Assembly (NCBI GenBank): GCA_024278985.1
Contig: JAJRSC010000011.1
Location: 1 to 56,920, forward strand
Direction: 5' to 3'
DNA from: an archaeon
GTDB taxonomy: Archaea > AGJL01 > Methanococci > Methanococcales > Methanocaldococcaceae
Length of the DNA stretch: 56,920 nt
A program made the position numbers and the translations under genes. The stretch's first letter is position 1. Every line of letters starts with the position of its first letter. Positions 38,672 through 48,677 of this stretch are shown here, one piece after another. The notes beneath the pieces were generated by a model. It saw only the letters and a program-made list of their open reading frames with translations. It ran no database searches and had not been told where the DNA came from.

Positions 38672-39250
38672 TTGGAAGAGCAAAGATTAGACTGTCCTAT
38701 CTGTGGAGGAAAGAATTCATTAGTTATTATTAATAATAAAATAGATATTCCTTATTTTGGACCAGTTTTGGAAACAACAATAATGTGTGAAAAGTGTAAA
38801 TTTAAAAGGAGTGATGTAATCCCTTTAGAAGTTAGAGACCCTAAGAAATATACTTTAAAAATAAAAAATGAAAAAGACTTATTTAAGAGAGTTGTAAGAA
38901 GTTCATCATCCTTTATCTATATTCCAGAGTTAGGAGTAGAAATAACTCCTGGACCCTTGGCTGAAGGTTTTGTTAGTAATGTAGAGGGGGTTTTAGATAG
39001 AGTAGATAAAGTATTAGATACCCTAATAAGATGGGCTGAAACTGAAGAACAAAAAAAGAAAGGAGAAGAAATAAAACAAAAAATTAAAGATTTAAAAGAA
39101 GGAAAAGGAGAAGCAACTTTAATATTAATTGACCCATTAGGTCATAGTGCTATAATAGGAGAGGGAGTTGAAGAGGAGATATTAGATGAGAAAGAAGTAG
39201 AAAAATTAAAAGAAGGAATAAATATTAATATTATTGATAATAAAAAATAA
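38672..39250 (+). CDS. ZPR1-type zinc-finger protein
   Basis: A protein of about 192 residues with the ZPR1 four-cysteine finger CPICGG...CEKCKFKRSD (residues 7-45) followed by the ZPR1 beta domain: RVVRSSSSFIYIPELGVEI and TPGPLAEGFVSNVEGVL, then IDPLGHSAIIG near the end. Eukaryotic ZPR1 chaperones eEF1A; the archaeal form probably has a related role with aEF1A, which is inference. I choose TTG at 38672 because AAAGGTGAT (38658-38666) is its ribosome-binding site; the GTG at 38663 lies inside that site. Confidence 0.85.
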   Translation: MEEQRLDCPICGGKNSLVIINNKIDIPYFGPVLETTIMCEKCKFKRSDVIPLEVRDPKKYTLKIKNEKDLFKRVVRSSSSFIYIPELGVEITPGPLAEGFVSNVEGVLDRVDKVLDTLIRWAETEEQKKKGEEIKQKIKDLKEGKGEATLILIDPLGHSAIIGEGVEEEILDEKEVEKLKEGININIIDNKK

Positions 39251-39254
39251 TTAC

Positions 39255-39315
39255 TGGCTCAGTTCGGGTAAGTTTCATCATCTATATTCAGATAACCCTC
39301 TTATCATCATTGCCA
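39255..39315 (-). ncRNA. C/D box guide RNA targeting 23S rRNA domain IV
   Basis: On the minus strand the 61-base RNA shows all four boxes without mismatch: C ATGATGA (39310-39304), D' CTGA (39291-39288), C' ATGATGA (39281-39275) and D CTGA (39262-39259), closed by a four-base stem TGGC/GCCA. Both spacers are 12 bases. The D' guide TAAGAGGGTTAT is complementary to AUAACCCUCUUA, and the D guide AACTTACCCGAA to UUCGGGUAAGUU. Both match, from memory, the conserved domain IV region of 23S rRNA about 30 bases apart. By the box-plus-five rule the targets are the C equivalent to E. coli C1920 and a G near 1949. Fibrillarin, the methylating enzyme, is encoded at 56 kb. Confidence 0.9.
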
Positions 39316-39391
39316 CTAAAAATATTTTTATAGTATTTTATTTTTTATTTATATTATAAACATCTCTTATTTAACTATTGTGTGTGGAATT

Positions 39392-39940
39392 ATGAAAAAA
39401 AGTAACGATTGGTTTGAACAACTTCTCTCAGAACTTAATAAGAAATCAAATCATATGAACAATATTGATTTAGTTATTGAAGAGCTTATTGATAAAATTA
39501 ATGAACTTATATCTGAAATAAATAATTATGTTGCTGAAACACATTATGGATTAAATATTACAAATGAAAAAATAAATAAATCAATTGAAGAAATCAATAA
39601 ATTACAAAAAAAGCTTGAAGAGTATCTTTCTATCTCAAATGATATGAAAAGAACATTTGAAGATACTTATTTGTCATTAATGAAAATTAAAGATGAAATA
39701 AATGATGTAAAAGAATACTTTGAAGAATCATCTAATAAAATTTATGAAAAAAATGAATATCTTGAAAATACAATTCAACAACATGAAAAAAGGTTATATG
39801 AACTATCTAACAAAATTAAAGAATTAACAAAAAATCAGAAAGAAATTAAAAATAACATTAATTACTTAAAAAATATTCTTTATGTAGCAATTGGTTTATT
39901 AATTATAAATCTTCTTGTCTCTATAAAACTATTTTTTTAA
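39392..39940 (+). CDS. Coiled-coil protein with C-terminal membrane anchor
   Basis: A 182-residue protein that I do not recognise. Residues about 10-155 are almost entirely charged heptad-like helix (LIEELIDKINELISEINNYV, then IKDEINDVKEYFEES), and residues about 160-181 form one hydrophobic helix (ILYVAIGLLIINLLVSIKLFF), so it is a tail-anchored coiled coil facing the cytoplasm. I choose ATG 39392 over the GTG at 39380. It is convergent with the next gene and overlaps it by 20 bases. Confidence 0.65.
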   Translation: MKKSNDWFEQLLSELNKKSNHMNNIDLVIEELIDKINELISEINNYVAETHYGLNITNEKINKSIEEINKLQKKLEEYLSISNDMKRTFEDTYLSLMKIKDEINDVKEYFEESSNKIYEKNEYLENTIQQHEKRLYELSNKIKELTKNQKEIKNNINYLKNILYVAIGLLIINLLVSIKLFF

Positions 39941-40985
39941 ATTTGACATTTTTGTTTTTTAAAATGTTTTCAATCTTTTTTAATAGTTCATTAAAATAGT
40001 ACTTCTCTTTATCTAAATTTATTAACTTTCCAGCATCATCATCTCTTATATTTAAAATCTTATATACTACTGAACCCCTTGTAATATTACTATACTCTAA
40101 TAATCCATCTTTATCTCCATCCACAATTCCAACAATTCTAACCCCAAATCTTGATAATATATCCCCAACTATTTCTGTTGTATCATCCCCTATAGTTATA
40201 ACTGCCATACAGTCCTTATATTTTAAAGCATCTTCACCAGCATGATTTATAATCTTAACCTTTCCATATTCCTCTTTTGCAAAATTCTCAACTATAAAAG
40301 CATCTCTTCTTAATTTTCCAGTTTTTATAACTGCAGTCTTTAAATCTATTTTTCCCAGCCTATTTAAACCTTCCTCTTTTAGTTCTCCACCTATTATTTT
40401 AAGTTTTCCTTTATCCTCTATTAATATAACTTCATTATCTAATGCTCTCCCTATAACAACTCCATTAACAATTATTGGCTCTCCTTTTTCAACTCCATGA
40501 ATCTTTCTATATACTTTTCCATTTTTTTCCCATAAACTTAACCCATCACTTATACATTTTTCTATATTTAAATTTAGATGTTTTTTTAAATAATCAATTA
40601 ATTCATCAGCTTTTTTATTGTAATTCCATATTATAATGCTTCCATCTTTCTCTCCAGGCCTTTCTATTTGAATTATAGGTTTTTTTACTTTTGATTTCTC
40701 AACTACTATTTTACCAAATGTATGGCCTGTTATCTTACTTTTACCATAATTTAATAAAAGTAGAATATCACACTCCTTTTCTAATCTTTTTAATGCCTCA
40801 GAAGGTAAAAGTTTCTCAGAGATGTCAATAATATCAGTTAGATTATTATCAATTACTGCCACTCTTCCAATAGTCCCTCCAAGTTTTGCCTTAAAAGAGT
40901 ACTTATTACCAACAAGATTTATAATCTTTTTAGCATATCCACTATCCACTATTTTAGGACCATGAACAACTATTCCCACTCTCAT
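39921..40985 (-). CDS. Conserved methanogen protein, DUF2117 type
   Basis: A 354-residue protein matching DUF2117, a family of methanogens with unknown function. The N-terminal third (VGIVVHGPKIVDSGYAKKII, then LGGTIGRVAVID) and the middle (EKGEPIIVNGVVIGRALDNE) look like separate alpha/beta domains; a late VITIGDDTTEIVGDILSRFG motif may be nucleotide binding. It lies 60 bases after mtrH on the same strand, as in Methanocaldococcus, so it may be read through from the mtr operon. Confidence 0.75.
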   Translation of the reverse strand: MRVGIVVHGPKIVDSGYAKKIINLVGNKYSFKAKLGGTIGRVAVIDNNLTDIIDISEKLLPSEALKRLEKECDILLLLNYGKSKITGHTFGKIVVEKSKVKKPIIQIERPGEKDGSIIIWNYNKKADELIDYLKKHLNLNIEKCISDGLSLWEKNGKVYRKIHGVEKGEPIIVNGVVIGRALDNEVILIEDKGKLKIIGGELKEEGLNRLGKIDLKTAVIKTGKLRRDAFIVENFAKEEYGKVKIINHAGEDALKYKDCMAVITIGDDTTEIVGDILSRFGVRIVGIVDGDKDGLLEYSNITRGSVVYKILNIRDDDAGKLINLDKEKYYFNELLKKIENILKNKNVKFKKIVL

Positions 40986-41048
40986 AAATATCCTAAAAAT
41001 AATATAATTAATTAAACAATTAATTAGAATATAAAAAAATAAAAATAT

Positions 41049-42008
41049 TTATACTAATTTCTTAAATGGATGATTATCTACTGGTTCAATTCCTAACTCT
41101 TTTGCTGCTTCTGCTATTGTAGCATCTATCATTGCAACTGCTGGGAAAACAACTTGAGCATCATCTATTGGACCATACAAGACAAAGTCTCCTGCAGCTA
41201 AAACTTGTGCTAATGTTGCACCAACATCACAGACAGCTTTTAATTCTTTTGATAATTCTCTATGACCTTCTTCTCTTAATTTTTTTCTAAATTCTCTTAA
41301 CCAATCCCATGCTGAAGGTATATTATGAATACCACTACCAACAGGATAACCAAATATTGCCTTAACAGCAAATGATGCTCTAACTGCTGGACCTGCTCCA
41401 TTTCCTAATGGAGTAACTGCAGTATCAATAAATAACTTATCAATTCCAGCTTTTTCAGCTAATTCTAATAATCCAGTACTTCCAGATTTTCCACCAGTTA
41501 AGAGAACATTTATTTTTCCTTCAACAGTTGGGTCCATAGGGTCAAAACATAAAACTATAGATGCAGATATATCACTATCTACTAAAACTTGGAACTCTTG
41601 TTCTTCAATAGAAACATTAATAGAGTTATAAATACATTGGTCAGCATATCCTGCTTCTGTTGCTCTTTTTGCTGCAGCCATTCTTGCTTCTCCTGATGTA
41701 GAGTCTAATAATATTGGTCCATCCCATACTTCAACAACAAAGTCAATATATTTTGTTAATGCTTCTGGAGTTCCTCCAAATACCTGAACCCATGCAGGGT
41801 TTCCAGTAATATCTTCCATTTCTGCCTGTTTATTAATTAAATCTTCAGCAGCAGCTTTATCAAAAATCCCTTTTCTCTCATCTTCAACTATCTTATGTCT
41901 GGCATAAAATATAGTTCCTGATAAAGCTGTTGGATACTCTCCTGGCTGACCTCCACATTTTCTACCTGCAACTTCATATACAAATTGTTCTCTATCAAAT
42001 TTAAACAT
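41049..42008 (-). CDS. mtrH: Tetrahydromethanopterin S-methyltransferase subunit H
   Basis: MtrH takes the methyl group from methyl-tetrahydromethanopterin and places it on the cobalt of MtrA. The 319-residue soluble TIM-barrel protein starts FKFDREQFVYEVAGRK and GGQPGEYPTALSGTIFY; the pterin-binding DVGATLAQVLAAGDFVLYG region is near residue 260. It is the last gene of the mtr operon, 22 bases after mtrG. Full family length and no disruption. Confidence 0.96.
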   Translation of the reverse strand: MFKFDREQFVYEVAGRKCGGQPGEYPTALSGTIFYARHKIVEDERKGIFDKAAAEDLINKQAEMEDITGNPAWVQVFGGTPEALTKYIDFVVEVWDGPILLDSTSGEARMAAAKRATEAGYADQCIYNSINVSIEEQEFQVLVDSDISASIVLCFDPMDPTVEGKINVLLTGGKSGSTGLLELAEKAGIDKLFIDTAVTPLGNGAGPAVRASFAVKAIFGYPVGSGIHNIPSAWDWLREFRKKLREEGHRELSKELKAVCDVGATLAQVLAAGDFVLYGPIDDAQVVFPAVAMIDATIAEAAKELGIEPVDNHPFKKLV

Positions 42009-42030
42009 AAACTCACCTCTATTTATTTTT

Positions 42031-42285
42031 TTAAGGTTTTACTACTGTTACTTTTAAAGATAAAATTTCAATTATTTTTACCAATGTTGGTAAAATATAG
42101 GATAAAATTATACCAATAACTAACCCATATAATATACCTATATCTCTACCTACCTTTTTACCTGCCAACTGAAATAACTCTGCATTAGTGTTTTCTACTT
42201 TTTTTTCTAATTCATATAACCTTTTTTTTAGTTTTTCAAAATCTTTAGGGTCCATTATTACTTGAGGAACCTTTTCATCAGTCAT
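42031..42285 (-). CDS. mtrG: Tetrahydromethanopterin S-methyltransferase subunit G
   Basis: An 84-residue subunit with a cytoplasmic coiled-coil N-terminal part (MDPKDFEKLKKRLYELEKKVE) and one membrane helix (about residues 51-78, GILYGLVIGIILSYILP). It belongs to the stalk of the Na+-translocating Mtr complex. Position between mtrF and mtrH and the PQVIMDPKDF start fit MtrG. Confidence 0.93.
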   Translation of the reverse strand: MTDEKVPQVIMDPKDFEKLKKRLYELEKKVENTNAELFQLAGKKVGRDIGILYGLVIGIILSYILPTLVKIIEILSLKVTVVKP

Positions 42286-42291
42286 TTAAAT

Positions 42292-42498
42292 TCACCTCAA
42301 TAAATAATATAAAATTAATGGAATTGCTACCATAACTACAGCAAAAACTACTCCTAATAATATTCCTCTAATTCCAGCAGACTCAACTCCTGCCTCTAAC
42401 CCTCTATTTCTTGTCATTAATCCAACTTTATACTCTAATTCTTCCATATATTCTTGAATTGACTTTATATTTGGCTTGTTTGAAATCTCTACTCCCAT
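42292..42498 (-). CDS. mtrF: Tetrahydromethanopterin S-methyltransferase subunit F
   Basis: A 68-residue subunit with a short soluble part ([30 protein letters not shown]) and one C-terminal membrane helix (about residues 45-67). The soluble segment resembles the region just before the membrane helix of MtrA, as is known for MtrF. It lies between mtrA and mtrG, six bases before mtrG. Confidence 0.93.
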   Translation of the reverse strand: MGVEISNKPNIKSIQEYMEELEYKVGLMTRNRGLEAGVESAGIRGILLGVVFAVVMVAIPLILYYLLR

Positions 42499-42519
42499 AT
42501 TATATCCCCATTATTATAT

Positions 42520-43245
42520 TTATAGTAATAATATTCCTAATAACACAAGCATAATAAATAATCCAGCAGCTATTCCCTGAATCTTTCCATTATAATAACC
42601 AGCTTGCCACTTTGCCAATAACCCATTATATTGCATTTCAGTACCAATTAGTCTTATTCTACTTTCTACTATAGCCACTTCTGGAGTTATTGGTTTTATT
42701 GCTGCTCCTTCCTCTTCTTCTCCTTTTCCTCCTCCTTCTAAATCAACAATATATGGATCTTCATCAATTGCTCCTGGATCTTTACTTAGACATTCTTTAA
42801 TTGCCTGAGTTATTTTGTTAATATCTTCACAATCAATTAAATCAATAACTTCAACTATTTGTCTTCTAAATCTTTCTACAGCATCTTTATCTAAATTTTC
42901 TAAAAAGGGAATAGCTCCTTTTGCACCAATTATTTGACCTGAATCATCTATTCCATTTTCCCATAATGCTTTAAAACATTGCCCTGTTATATGCCCTTGA
43001 ACCTCTGAACCACATAATATCATAAATCTAATATTTGGATTTGAAATATAGTTTGCAACTACTTTTTCAATTCCTAAATTTTCAGTATGGCATGGTCCAG
43101 CAATTGCTGCTCCTGCCTCTACACATGCCTGTTCTAAACCATGAGACCCTAAAGTTACAACTCCAACACAACTCTCTGGGTTACCAACAACATATTCACC
43201 AGAAACTATAGGCCATCCTGGAGCAGGTTCTTTTTTTTCAACCAT
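42520..43245 (-). CDS. mtrA: Tetrahydromethanopterin S-methyltransferase subunit A (corrinoid)
   Basis: MtrA carries the cobamide that shuttles the methyl group between MtrH and coenzyme M. The 241-residue protein has a soluble corrinoid domain ([20 protein letters not shown]; the axial His in [12 protein letters not shown] near residue 53 or in GSHGLEQ are candidate ligands), an acidic linker with [10 protein letters not shown], and a C-terminal membrane helix (about 220-241). A full-length, undisrupted copy in the normal operon position. Confidence 0.95.
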   Translation of the reverse strand: MVEKKEPAPGWPIVSGEYVVGNPESCVGVVTLGSHGLEQACVEAGAAIAGPCHTENLGIEKVVANYISNPNIRFMILCGSEVQGHITGQCFKALWENGIDDSGQIIGAKGAIPFLENLDKDAVERFRRQIVEVIDLIDCEDINKITQAIKECLSKDPGAIDEDPYIVDLEGGGKGEEEEGAAIKPITPEVAIVESRIRLIGTEMQYNGLLAKWQAGYYNGKIQGIAAGLFIMLVLLGILLL

Positions 43246-43278
43246 AAGTTTATCACCTTAAAAAATTTAATTTATATT

Positions 43279-43593
43279 TTATAGGTATTTAACACCTAAT
43301 AATATTGCCAATAATGCCATAATTCCTAATCCTAACCAAAAACCAAAGAATATTCCTTTAAAATATCCTGCAATACTATATACTCCATCTCTATTAGGAA
43401 AACTATTTAATGGAGGATATCTTGGGTCTAAGGAGTTTTTATATGATTCTACTAATTTCTCTAATTTATCTAACTCCTTCTCAATTCCTGAAGTATCTAC
43501 AAATAATACATCTCCAAATCCTTTAGTTATAACTCCTGTTTCAACATTATAAACTAATGGAATTTTTTCATCTATAAATACATAATAAGCCAT
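43279..43593 (-). CDS. mtrB: Tetrahydromethanopterin S-methyltransferase subunit B
   Basis: A 104-residue subunit: a soluble N-terminal part (MAYYVFIDEKIPLVYNVETG, residues 1-75, with a GIEKELDKLEKLVESYKNSL helix) and one membrane helix (about 82-102). The N terminus and length match MtrB. It lies between mtrC and mtrA. Confidence 0.93.
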   Translation of the reverse strand: MAYYVFIDEKIPLVYNVETGVITKGFGDVLFVDTSGIEKELDKLEKLVESYKNSLDPRYPPLNSFPNRDGVYSIAGYFKGIFFGFWLGLGIMALLAILLGVKYL

Positions 43594-43602
43594 GTTTCCC
43601 CC

Positions 43603-44409
43603 TTATTCCTCTTTTTTAGGTATTTCAGGAGTATGTAATACACAGCAGGCATCTTTGAATGACATTTTTACATACTTTAAATAAACAATTGCCCACAATA
43701 CTATGGAGATAACTATAGAGATTAAATCTAACTTTATAACTGAAAATATAAACCAACTTAATAATCCACATGCAACTGCTAAGGTTAAAGTTCTTTTATG
43801 ACTTTCATCAGGACCTAAACATGCGTTGAATGGGTGTAATATAGCTATTCCAGCGACTATAAATGCAACCGCCATAATTCCTGAGTTTAATGCATTATTA
43901 ACAAAGATATTAGGCATTAAACTTCCAGCATAAGCAGCTGAAAATCCTAATAATGCCATTGCTCCAGCAATTGATATGAAAGTCATACTTCTAACCATAA
44001 TAGGAATTTTCATACCAACAGGATTTACTGTTAATCTACCAACTATAAATCCAACAATTGCTGAGATTATTAATGTTAATATTGGAGCAATATATGGAGT
44101 ATAGCTTGTTAATCCAAAAGATTTTGGTATTAAAACTCCAGCAATTGCTGAGATTGTTCCCATTCCTAAACTTAACATACCAATAGATGGAACCCCTGTC
44201 CCTAAACCATATGATGCAACTTTTCTCACAGTATTAGCCCCAGCTACACAAGCAGCTGAAACTAATAATCCCCCTATTAACATTGATAAACCATATGGCT
44301 CTAAAAAATGAGATAAATAACATCCTATTAATGCTAATCCAATACCTACTCCAAAAATTTGTTCTTCAGGAAATAATTCTGCTGCATGACCTCCTCCACC
44401 ATGAGACAT
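43603..44409 (-). CDS. mtrC: Tetrahydromethanopterin S-methyltransferase subunit C
   Basis: A 268-residue integral membrane subunit with about seven helices, part of the MtrCDE core that carries the sodium path. The N terminus [20 protein letters not shown] is typical, and [14 protein letters not shown]-like [18 protein letters not shown] (about residue 198) is a conserved loop. Co-directional between mtrD and mtrB. Confidence 0.95.
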   Translation of the reverse strand: MSHGGGGHAAELFPEEQIFGVGIGLALIGCYLSHFLEPYGLSMLIGGLLVSAACVAGANTVRKVASYGLGTGVPSIGMLSLGMGTISAIAGVLIPKSFGLTSYTPYIAPILTLIISAIVGFIVGRLTVNPVGMKIPIMVRSMTFISIAGAMALLGFSAAYAGSLMPNIFVNNALNSGIMAVAFIVAGIAILHPFNACLGPDESHKRTLTLAVACGLLSWFIFSVIKLDLISIVISIVLWAIVYLKYVKMSFKDACCVLHTPEIPKKEE

Positions 44410-44421
44410 AAAAATTCACCT

Positions 44422-45114
44422 CTATAATGCCATTAATATTATTATAATTCCACAAACAAATGATGCAATAGTTGAAGCAATTACTCCATTAGGCATCTTT
44501 TTAAATTTAGGATCATGAAATCCTTCAATAGTACCTCCTATGTTGTATGATGCTAATACTGCATTAATAAAGAAAAACCCAATAGCTATAGTTCCAGCAA
44601 CCGCTGGAGAAAATCCTAAACTAATCAATGCAACATATGCTAAACCTCCACCAATTCCCCCCAAAGTAGCTCCTATTAAACCACTTATAAAACATACTGT
44701 TGGAATTCCATGTCCAGTAGTTCCTGGAGTAATATATGGTTTTTGTGGGTCTTTTGTAATTGGATCGATTTCACATTTATCCGCAGCAGGAACTACTCCA
44801 ACCCCAAATACATAGATTAACTGTCCAATCAACATTGTAACTCCAAGCATAATCATGGAACCAATTGCTCCAGACAATAAAATTAAAGCAATTCCTTCAG
44901 GAGTCAAACCTACTTTTGAAGCCATTATTGCAGCTGCCAATAAACCAGTAAATCCTGCTCCTGCTGCTAACTGAGTAGTTCCAGTACCTACTCCAGTAGA
45001 TGTAGCCATAGCTGCAGGTGCTCCTCCAACTGGAATAAAATAAACACTTGCATTAATAATTGCTCCTGCAATTGTTATTTCCAACAGTGAAATAATTAAA
45101 TTTATGTCAAACAT
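44422..45114 (-). CDS. mtrD: Tetrahydromethanopterin S-methyltransferase subunit D
   Basis: A 230-residue membrane subunit of the MtrCDE sodium-translocating core with about six helices. Conserved features include [20 protein letters not shown] (about residues 26-45), the cytoplasmic loop [20 protein letters not shown] and [16 protein letters not shown] near the end. Mtr couples methyl transfer to export of about two Na+ per turnover. Confidence 0.95.
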   Translation of the reverse strand: MFDINLIISLLEITIAGAIINASVYFIPVGGAPAAMATSTGVGTGTTQLAAGAGFTGLLAAAIMASKVGLTPEGIALILLSGAIGSMIMLGVTMLIGQLIYVFGVGVVPAADKCEIDPITKDPQKPYITPGTTGHGIPTVCFISGLIGATLGGIGGGLAYVALISLGFSPAVAGTIAIGFFFINAVLASYNIGGTIEGFHDPKFKKMPNGVIASTIASFVCGIIIILMAL

Positions 45115-45139
45115 GAATATTTCACCTTATAAAAAATTT

Positions 45140-46036
45140 TTATTGATATGGACCATATTTTTCTCTTGCAAAGACTTCAATTTTTCTATTTACAATTGTT
45201 AATATTGCTATTATTAATAAACCAACAACAATTGCAATTATTGAACTTGTATAGGTATCTTTTCCAATAATATTTCCTATAAGACCTCTCCAACCATCTA
45301 AGAAAACAATTAATCCAAAACACATTCCTGTTAAGACTCCACCTAATCTTGAACAGAAATAAGAAGAATCTAAACTATTTCTTAAACCAATTTCCGCTTT
45401 TATATCGATATCTCCATGATTAGCAACTGGAACTCCTCCTCCAAATGGATATTTTTGATATTCTCTTTCAGCTCCATAATGAACGTCTCCAGTAGAGGAA
45501 CCAATTGATCCAACAGTAATACCAAATATTAACGCAATTAATGGTAATGGAAATGGATTTCCTAATATTGTATTAGCAAGATATGCCATTAAAACCATAC
45601 AAAAAACTGCTATAAATCCATGTCCTACTATAGGCCCTAAATGACTCATAATAATATCTAAATATACTGGCTGACCAAAGTTTTTAGATTGTCCAACAAT
45701 TCTACCTAAATATGCACTAACAGCATAAGCACCATGAACAAAAGCAGCAACTCCAGAACCTATAATTAAGCTTAATATTGGATTAACACCAAAATTCATT
45801 AAAGAATATGCAACTCCTCCAGCAACTGCAACATATAACCCATAAGAAACAGGCTCTCCAGATATAGCTTTGTTATAGTATCTATGAATATTTCCCATTT
45901 GAGGAGCTAATTGAACCTGGGAGTTAGGGTTTGACTGAGAACCAACATCTGACTCTAAATCCTCTGCACATCCTGCTATAGTTGCTAAAGCTCCACTTAA
46001 TGCTAAAGCTCCAAGTGTTATTATTAACTCATTCAT
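45140..46036 (-). CDS. mtrE: Tetrahydromethanopterin S-methyltransferase subunit E
   Basis: The first gene of the mtr operon: a 298-residue membrane subunit with about six to seven helices. AGCAEDLESDVGSQSNPNSQ (about residues 22-41) is the conserved cytoplasmic loop containing an acidic residue proposed for Na+ binding, and GDVHYGAEREYQKYPFGGGV (about 185-204) is also diagnostic. A strong GGGGAGAT site precedes the ATG, and a TATA-like element lies 60 bases upstream. Confidence 0.96.
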   Translation of the reverse strand: MNELIITLGALALSGALATIAGCAEDLESDVGSQSNPNSQVQLAPQMGNIHRYYNKAISGEPVSYGLYVAVAGGVAYSLMNFGVNPILSLIIGSGVAAFVHGAYAVSAYLGRIVGQSKNFGQPVYLDIIMSHLGPIVGHGFIAVFCMVLMAYLANTILGNPFPLPLIALIFGITVGSIGSSTGDVHYGAEREYQKYPFGGGVPVANHGDIDIKAEIGLRNSLDSSYFCSRLGGVLTGMCFGLIVFLDGWRGLIGNIIGKDTYTSSIIAIVVGLLIIAILTIVNRKIEVFAREKYGPYQ

Positions 46037-46094
46037 TATCTCCCCTTTTTAAATAATATTTCTTCTTTTCTAAAGATTTTAACTTATAAAAACT

Positions 46095-46106
46095 TTTTTA
46101 TAAACA
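46095..46106 (-). promoter_or_regulatory. Putative mtr operon promoter
   Basis: In the 154-base gap between mcrA and mtrE the minus strand reads GTTTATAAAAAA at 46106-46095, a TATA-like element about 60 bases before the mtrE ATG. Transcription starting 25 bases on would give a leader of about 35 bases with the GGGGAGAT site. T-rich runs just after mcrA (near 46150-46190) could end part of the mcr transcript, so mtr may have its own start as well as read-through. Confidence 0.45.
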
Positions 46107-46190
46107 ATTTTTTAATATTACTCAAAATTATTTTAATAGTTTTAATGTCTTTAACAATACATAATAAAAAAATATAAAATTATTTATGTA

Positions 46191-47852
46191 TTAATGAGCA
46201 GGAATAATTGGATCTCTTTCTCCTGCTGGTTCGAATTCTCTTAATGCTCCTCTTGCAAATTCTTTTCTTGGATATCTAAAGTCAAATACTAATGATGGAT
46301 CTGCAAATGCAACCTTAATTAATGGATTGAGAGCAAATGCATCTCCTCTTGCTGAGTGTGCTGCTTGTGTAATTCCAGCATATTCTCCTTGGTGACCAAC
46401 GTTCATTGCATAGTTTGGATAGTTTGGACCTCTTAATTCTAATGGGGAACCTTCATCATTTCTGAATGATAATGAGTTAGCGGCTCCACATTGGTCTTGT
46501 AAGTCATATCCGTAAAATCCTAATCTACTATGGTACTCTTTATGTAAGATTTGACTTAAGTACCATCCATTAACTCCTGCATTTGAGTTTCCAGTAGCTA
46601 ATGCTACTGAAATTCCTGACGCAGCTGCTGTAACTGCAGCTCTTTGAGAACCTCCGAAGTGGTCTTCTAACAATGCAGGATATTCGTCATATTGTTCTAA
46701 AGCATATAATGTAACTTCTGTTGCAATATCTTCAACAACTTCCATTGTTGGTTTTACACTGTTACATCCACCATATTTTTTGGTTATATAGTCGTATCCA
46801 TAGTATGAGAAGTCGTCTAATATATCATCAGTATATGATGCTGTAGCATACTGTGTAAAACCAACTCCTCCAGACATGTAACTTCCTAACCAAACTTGGT
46901 CAAATAAAGCTGCTCCCGCACCAACAACCTCTAATGATTGTTCAACTGGGTCATCTGACACTCTTGAAGTTTGTATAACGTCTGCTAAAACTCCAAAGAA
47001 CATTCCTCCTGGTTCATTTGGACCTCTAGCTCTTCTTGCTGGTAAGAAAGATGCCATTTGAATAACATCTGCGTGCTTAGCTACATAGGAGAAGTCGGCA
47101 ATAGCAGCTTCTCCAGCACATAATTTATATGCAGTAATAAAGGACATACCAATTTGCATAGCACTCCATCTTGCTATTGTACCTCCATCACAAACTCTAC
47201 CTGCTAATGTTGGAACTCTTGATACTTGATATGTTCTTTTACCAATAGCTTTTTTAATTTGTTCTGCTTGTTCTTCAGGGAATAATTTATTTATATCTAT
47301 TAAAAATCTTTTATCAATTTCATCTGCTAATTCATCATCTCCAGTAAATATTTTAGCATAGGAATCCCAAACTAATGCAGGATGAACTTCAACCATGTGC
47401 TCTTGAACAACTGCTCCTCCTGGAAGTGCGTGGTTTATAGTTTCCATATATTCGTTAATTGTTTCTGGAGTAACTTCAACTCCTAATCTTTTTTCAAGAA
47501 CGGCATGTGCAGTATCCATACCAACTATAACGGTTCTTCTTATATCATCCCACATTTGTTGGATAGCTGCGTTGTTCATAAAGTGTAAATCGTCCCCTTC
47601 AACAATAGCATCAGTATTTGAAACTTTATAAGGCATTAATTTTCTTTGTCCTAATGGAACTCCAATATCAGGGTTGTAGAATGGAATTCCTCCTCTTTTT
47701 TCAATTAGTTTTTGAGCAGCTTCAACGAATTCTCTTTTTCTTGCAGATTGTCTCCAACCACCAAAGACATAAAACTTGGTGTATTTCTCTTTAGGGTCTT
47801 CTTCAAATTTTTCTTTTAATGCCTTTAAAAATAATCTTTTTTCAGCTTCCAT
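46191..47852 (-). CDS. mcrA: Methyl-coenzyme M reductase alpha subunit
   Basis: McrA forms the F430 active site that joins methyl-coenzyme M and coenzyme B, releasing methane. From the ATG at 47852 (GAGGTGAT upstream) it has 553 residues, the standard length. Active-site sequence [20 protein letters not shown] and [10 protein letters not shown] (site of thioglycine in the family) are present, as are regions that carry methylated His (QEHMVEVHP) and Cys ([20 protein letters not shown]). Linkage to mcrBDCG and mtr identifies isoenzyme I rather than the Mrt form, which lacks mcrC. Confidence 0.98.
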   Translation of the reverse strand: MEAEKRLFLKALKEKFEEDPKEKYTKFYVFGGWRQSARKREFVEAAQKLIEKRGGIPFYNPDIGVPLGQRKLMPYKVSNTDAIVEGDDLHFMNNAAIQQMWDDIRRTVIVGMDTAHAVLEKRLGVEVTPETINEYMETINHALPGGAVVQEHMVEVHPALVWDSYAKIFTGDDELADEIDKRFLIDINKLFPEEQAEQIKKAIGKRTYQVSRVPTLAGRVCDGGTIARWSAMQIGMSFITAYKLCAGEAAIADFSYVAKHADVIQMASFLPARRARGPNEPGGMFFGVLADVIQTSRVSDDPVEQSLEVVGAGAALFDQVWLGSYMSGGVGFTQYATASYTDDILDDFSYYGYDYITKKYGGCNSVKPTMEVVEDIATEVTLYALEQYDEYPALLEDHFGGSQRAAVTAAASGISVALATGNSNAGVNGWYLSQILHKEYHSRLGFYGYDLQDQCGAANSLSFRNDEGSPLELRGPNYPNYAMNVGHQGEYAGITQAAHSARGDAFALNPLIKVAFADPSLVFDFRYPRKEFARGALREFEPAGERDPIIPAH

Positions 47853-47882
47853 TATTATCACCTCAAAAAATTTTTTTAGAGT

Positions 47883-48668
47883 TTATAAGTATTTTTCAAT
47901 TATATCATCTTCAGGTATGAAACCTCCTAAGGTTCTTGCTCTATGAATTCTTTTTATAACTGTTAATAATTCTTTGTCTTCTCTTAATCCTATATTATCT
48001 TTTCTATATATTGTTGTTATTTCAACTAACTTCTTTTCTGGTAAAGGTTCTCCAACATCTACTGGTTCATCTAATGGTCTACCAACTTGATCTTTAACAT
48101 ATACAACATGCTCTGTCTTTTCATCAAAAACATATCTTTGTAAAGCATCAAACATTAAACCATTTTCATCTAATCTTAAAGAGTGCCCATGAACTGTAGC
48201 TCCTCTAATACCACATCTTGCAGGGTCAAAGAATGCAGTATCAATTAAGAAGTTTTTAGAGATAGCCTCTAAATCACTTTCTCTCATTTCAATAACTTGT
48301 CTTCCAGATAAGGTTCCAGTATCTACTCCTCTAAATCTCCACATGTAGGTTCTTGCTCTATCATATGGCTGAGCAGGAGCGTTATACATTGAATCTGCAA
48401 ACTGAATATATCTTATTCTATGTCCTTCTTTTGCCCCTAAGATTGGTTCAACTAAATCTCTAACATAATCTTCTGGTAAATCCATTTCTTCTAATGGTGG
48501 ATGAACTGTTTTATAATCTTCTCCTGGTTGTCTGTGACCCATTATTTTAACAATATCATCATCAGGAATGTCTCTTAATTTTTCTAATTCCACATTAGGA
48601 TTCATATGCTTTCTTCTATTTTCTGCTATTTTTGTATTACCAGGATAGAATTGTGGTTCATATGCCAT
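47883..48668 (-). CDS. mcrG: Methyl-coenzyme M reductase gamma subunit
   Basis: The 261-residue gamma subunit of the (alpha-beta-gamma)2 reductase. Family-specific stretches are QFYPGNTKIAENRRKHMNPN (residues 6-25), IMGHRQPGEDYKTVHPPLEE, GVDTGTLSGRQVIEMRE and GATVHGHSLRLDENGLMFDA. It contributes to the F430 pocket and the coenzyme channel. It is 30 bases from mcrA and nine bases after mcrC. Confidence 0.97.
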   Translation of the reverse strand: MAYEPQFYPGNTKIAENRRKHMNPNVELEKLRDIPDDDIVKIMGHRQPGEDYKTVHPPLEEMDLPEDYVRDLVEPILGAKEGHRIRYIQFADSMYNAPAQPYDRARTYMWRFRGVDTGTLSGRQVIEMRESDLEAISKNFLIDTAFFDPARCGIRGATVHGHSLRLDENGLMFDALQRYVFDEKTEHVVYVKDQVGRPLDEPVDVGEPLPEKKLVEITTIYRKDNIGLREDKELLTVIKRIHRARTLGGFIPEDDIIEKYL

Positions 48669-48677
48669 ATTCTCACC

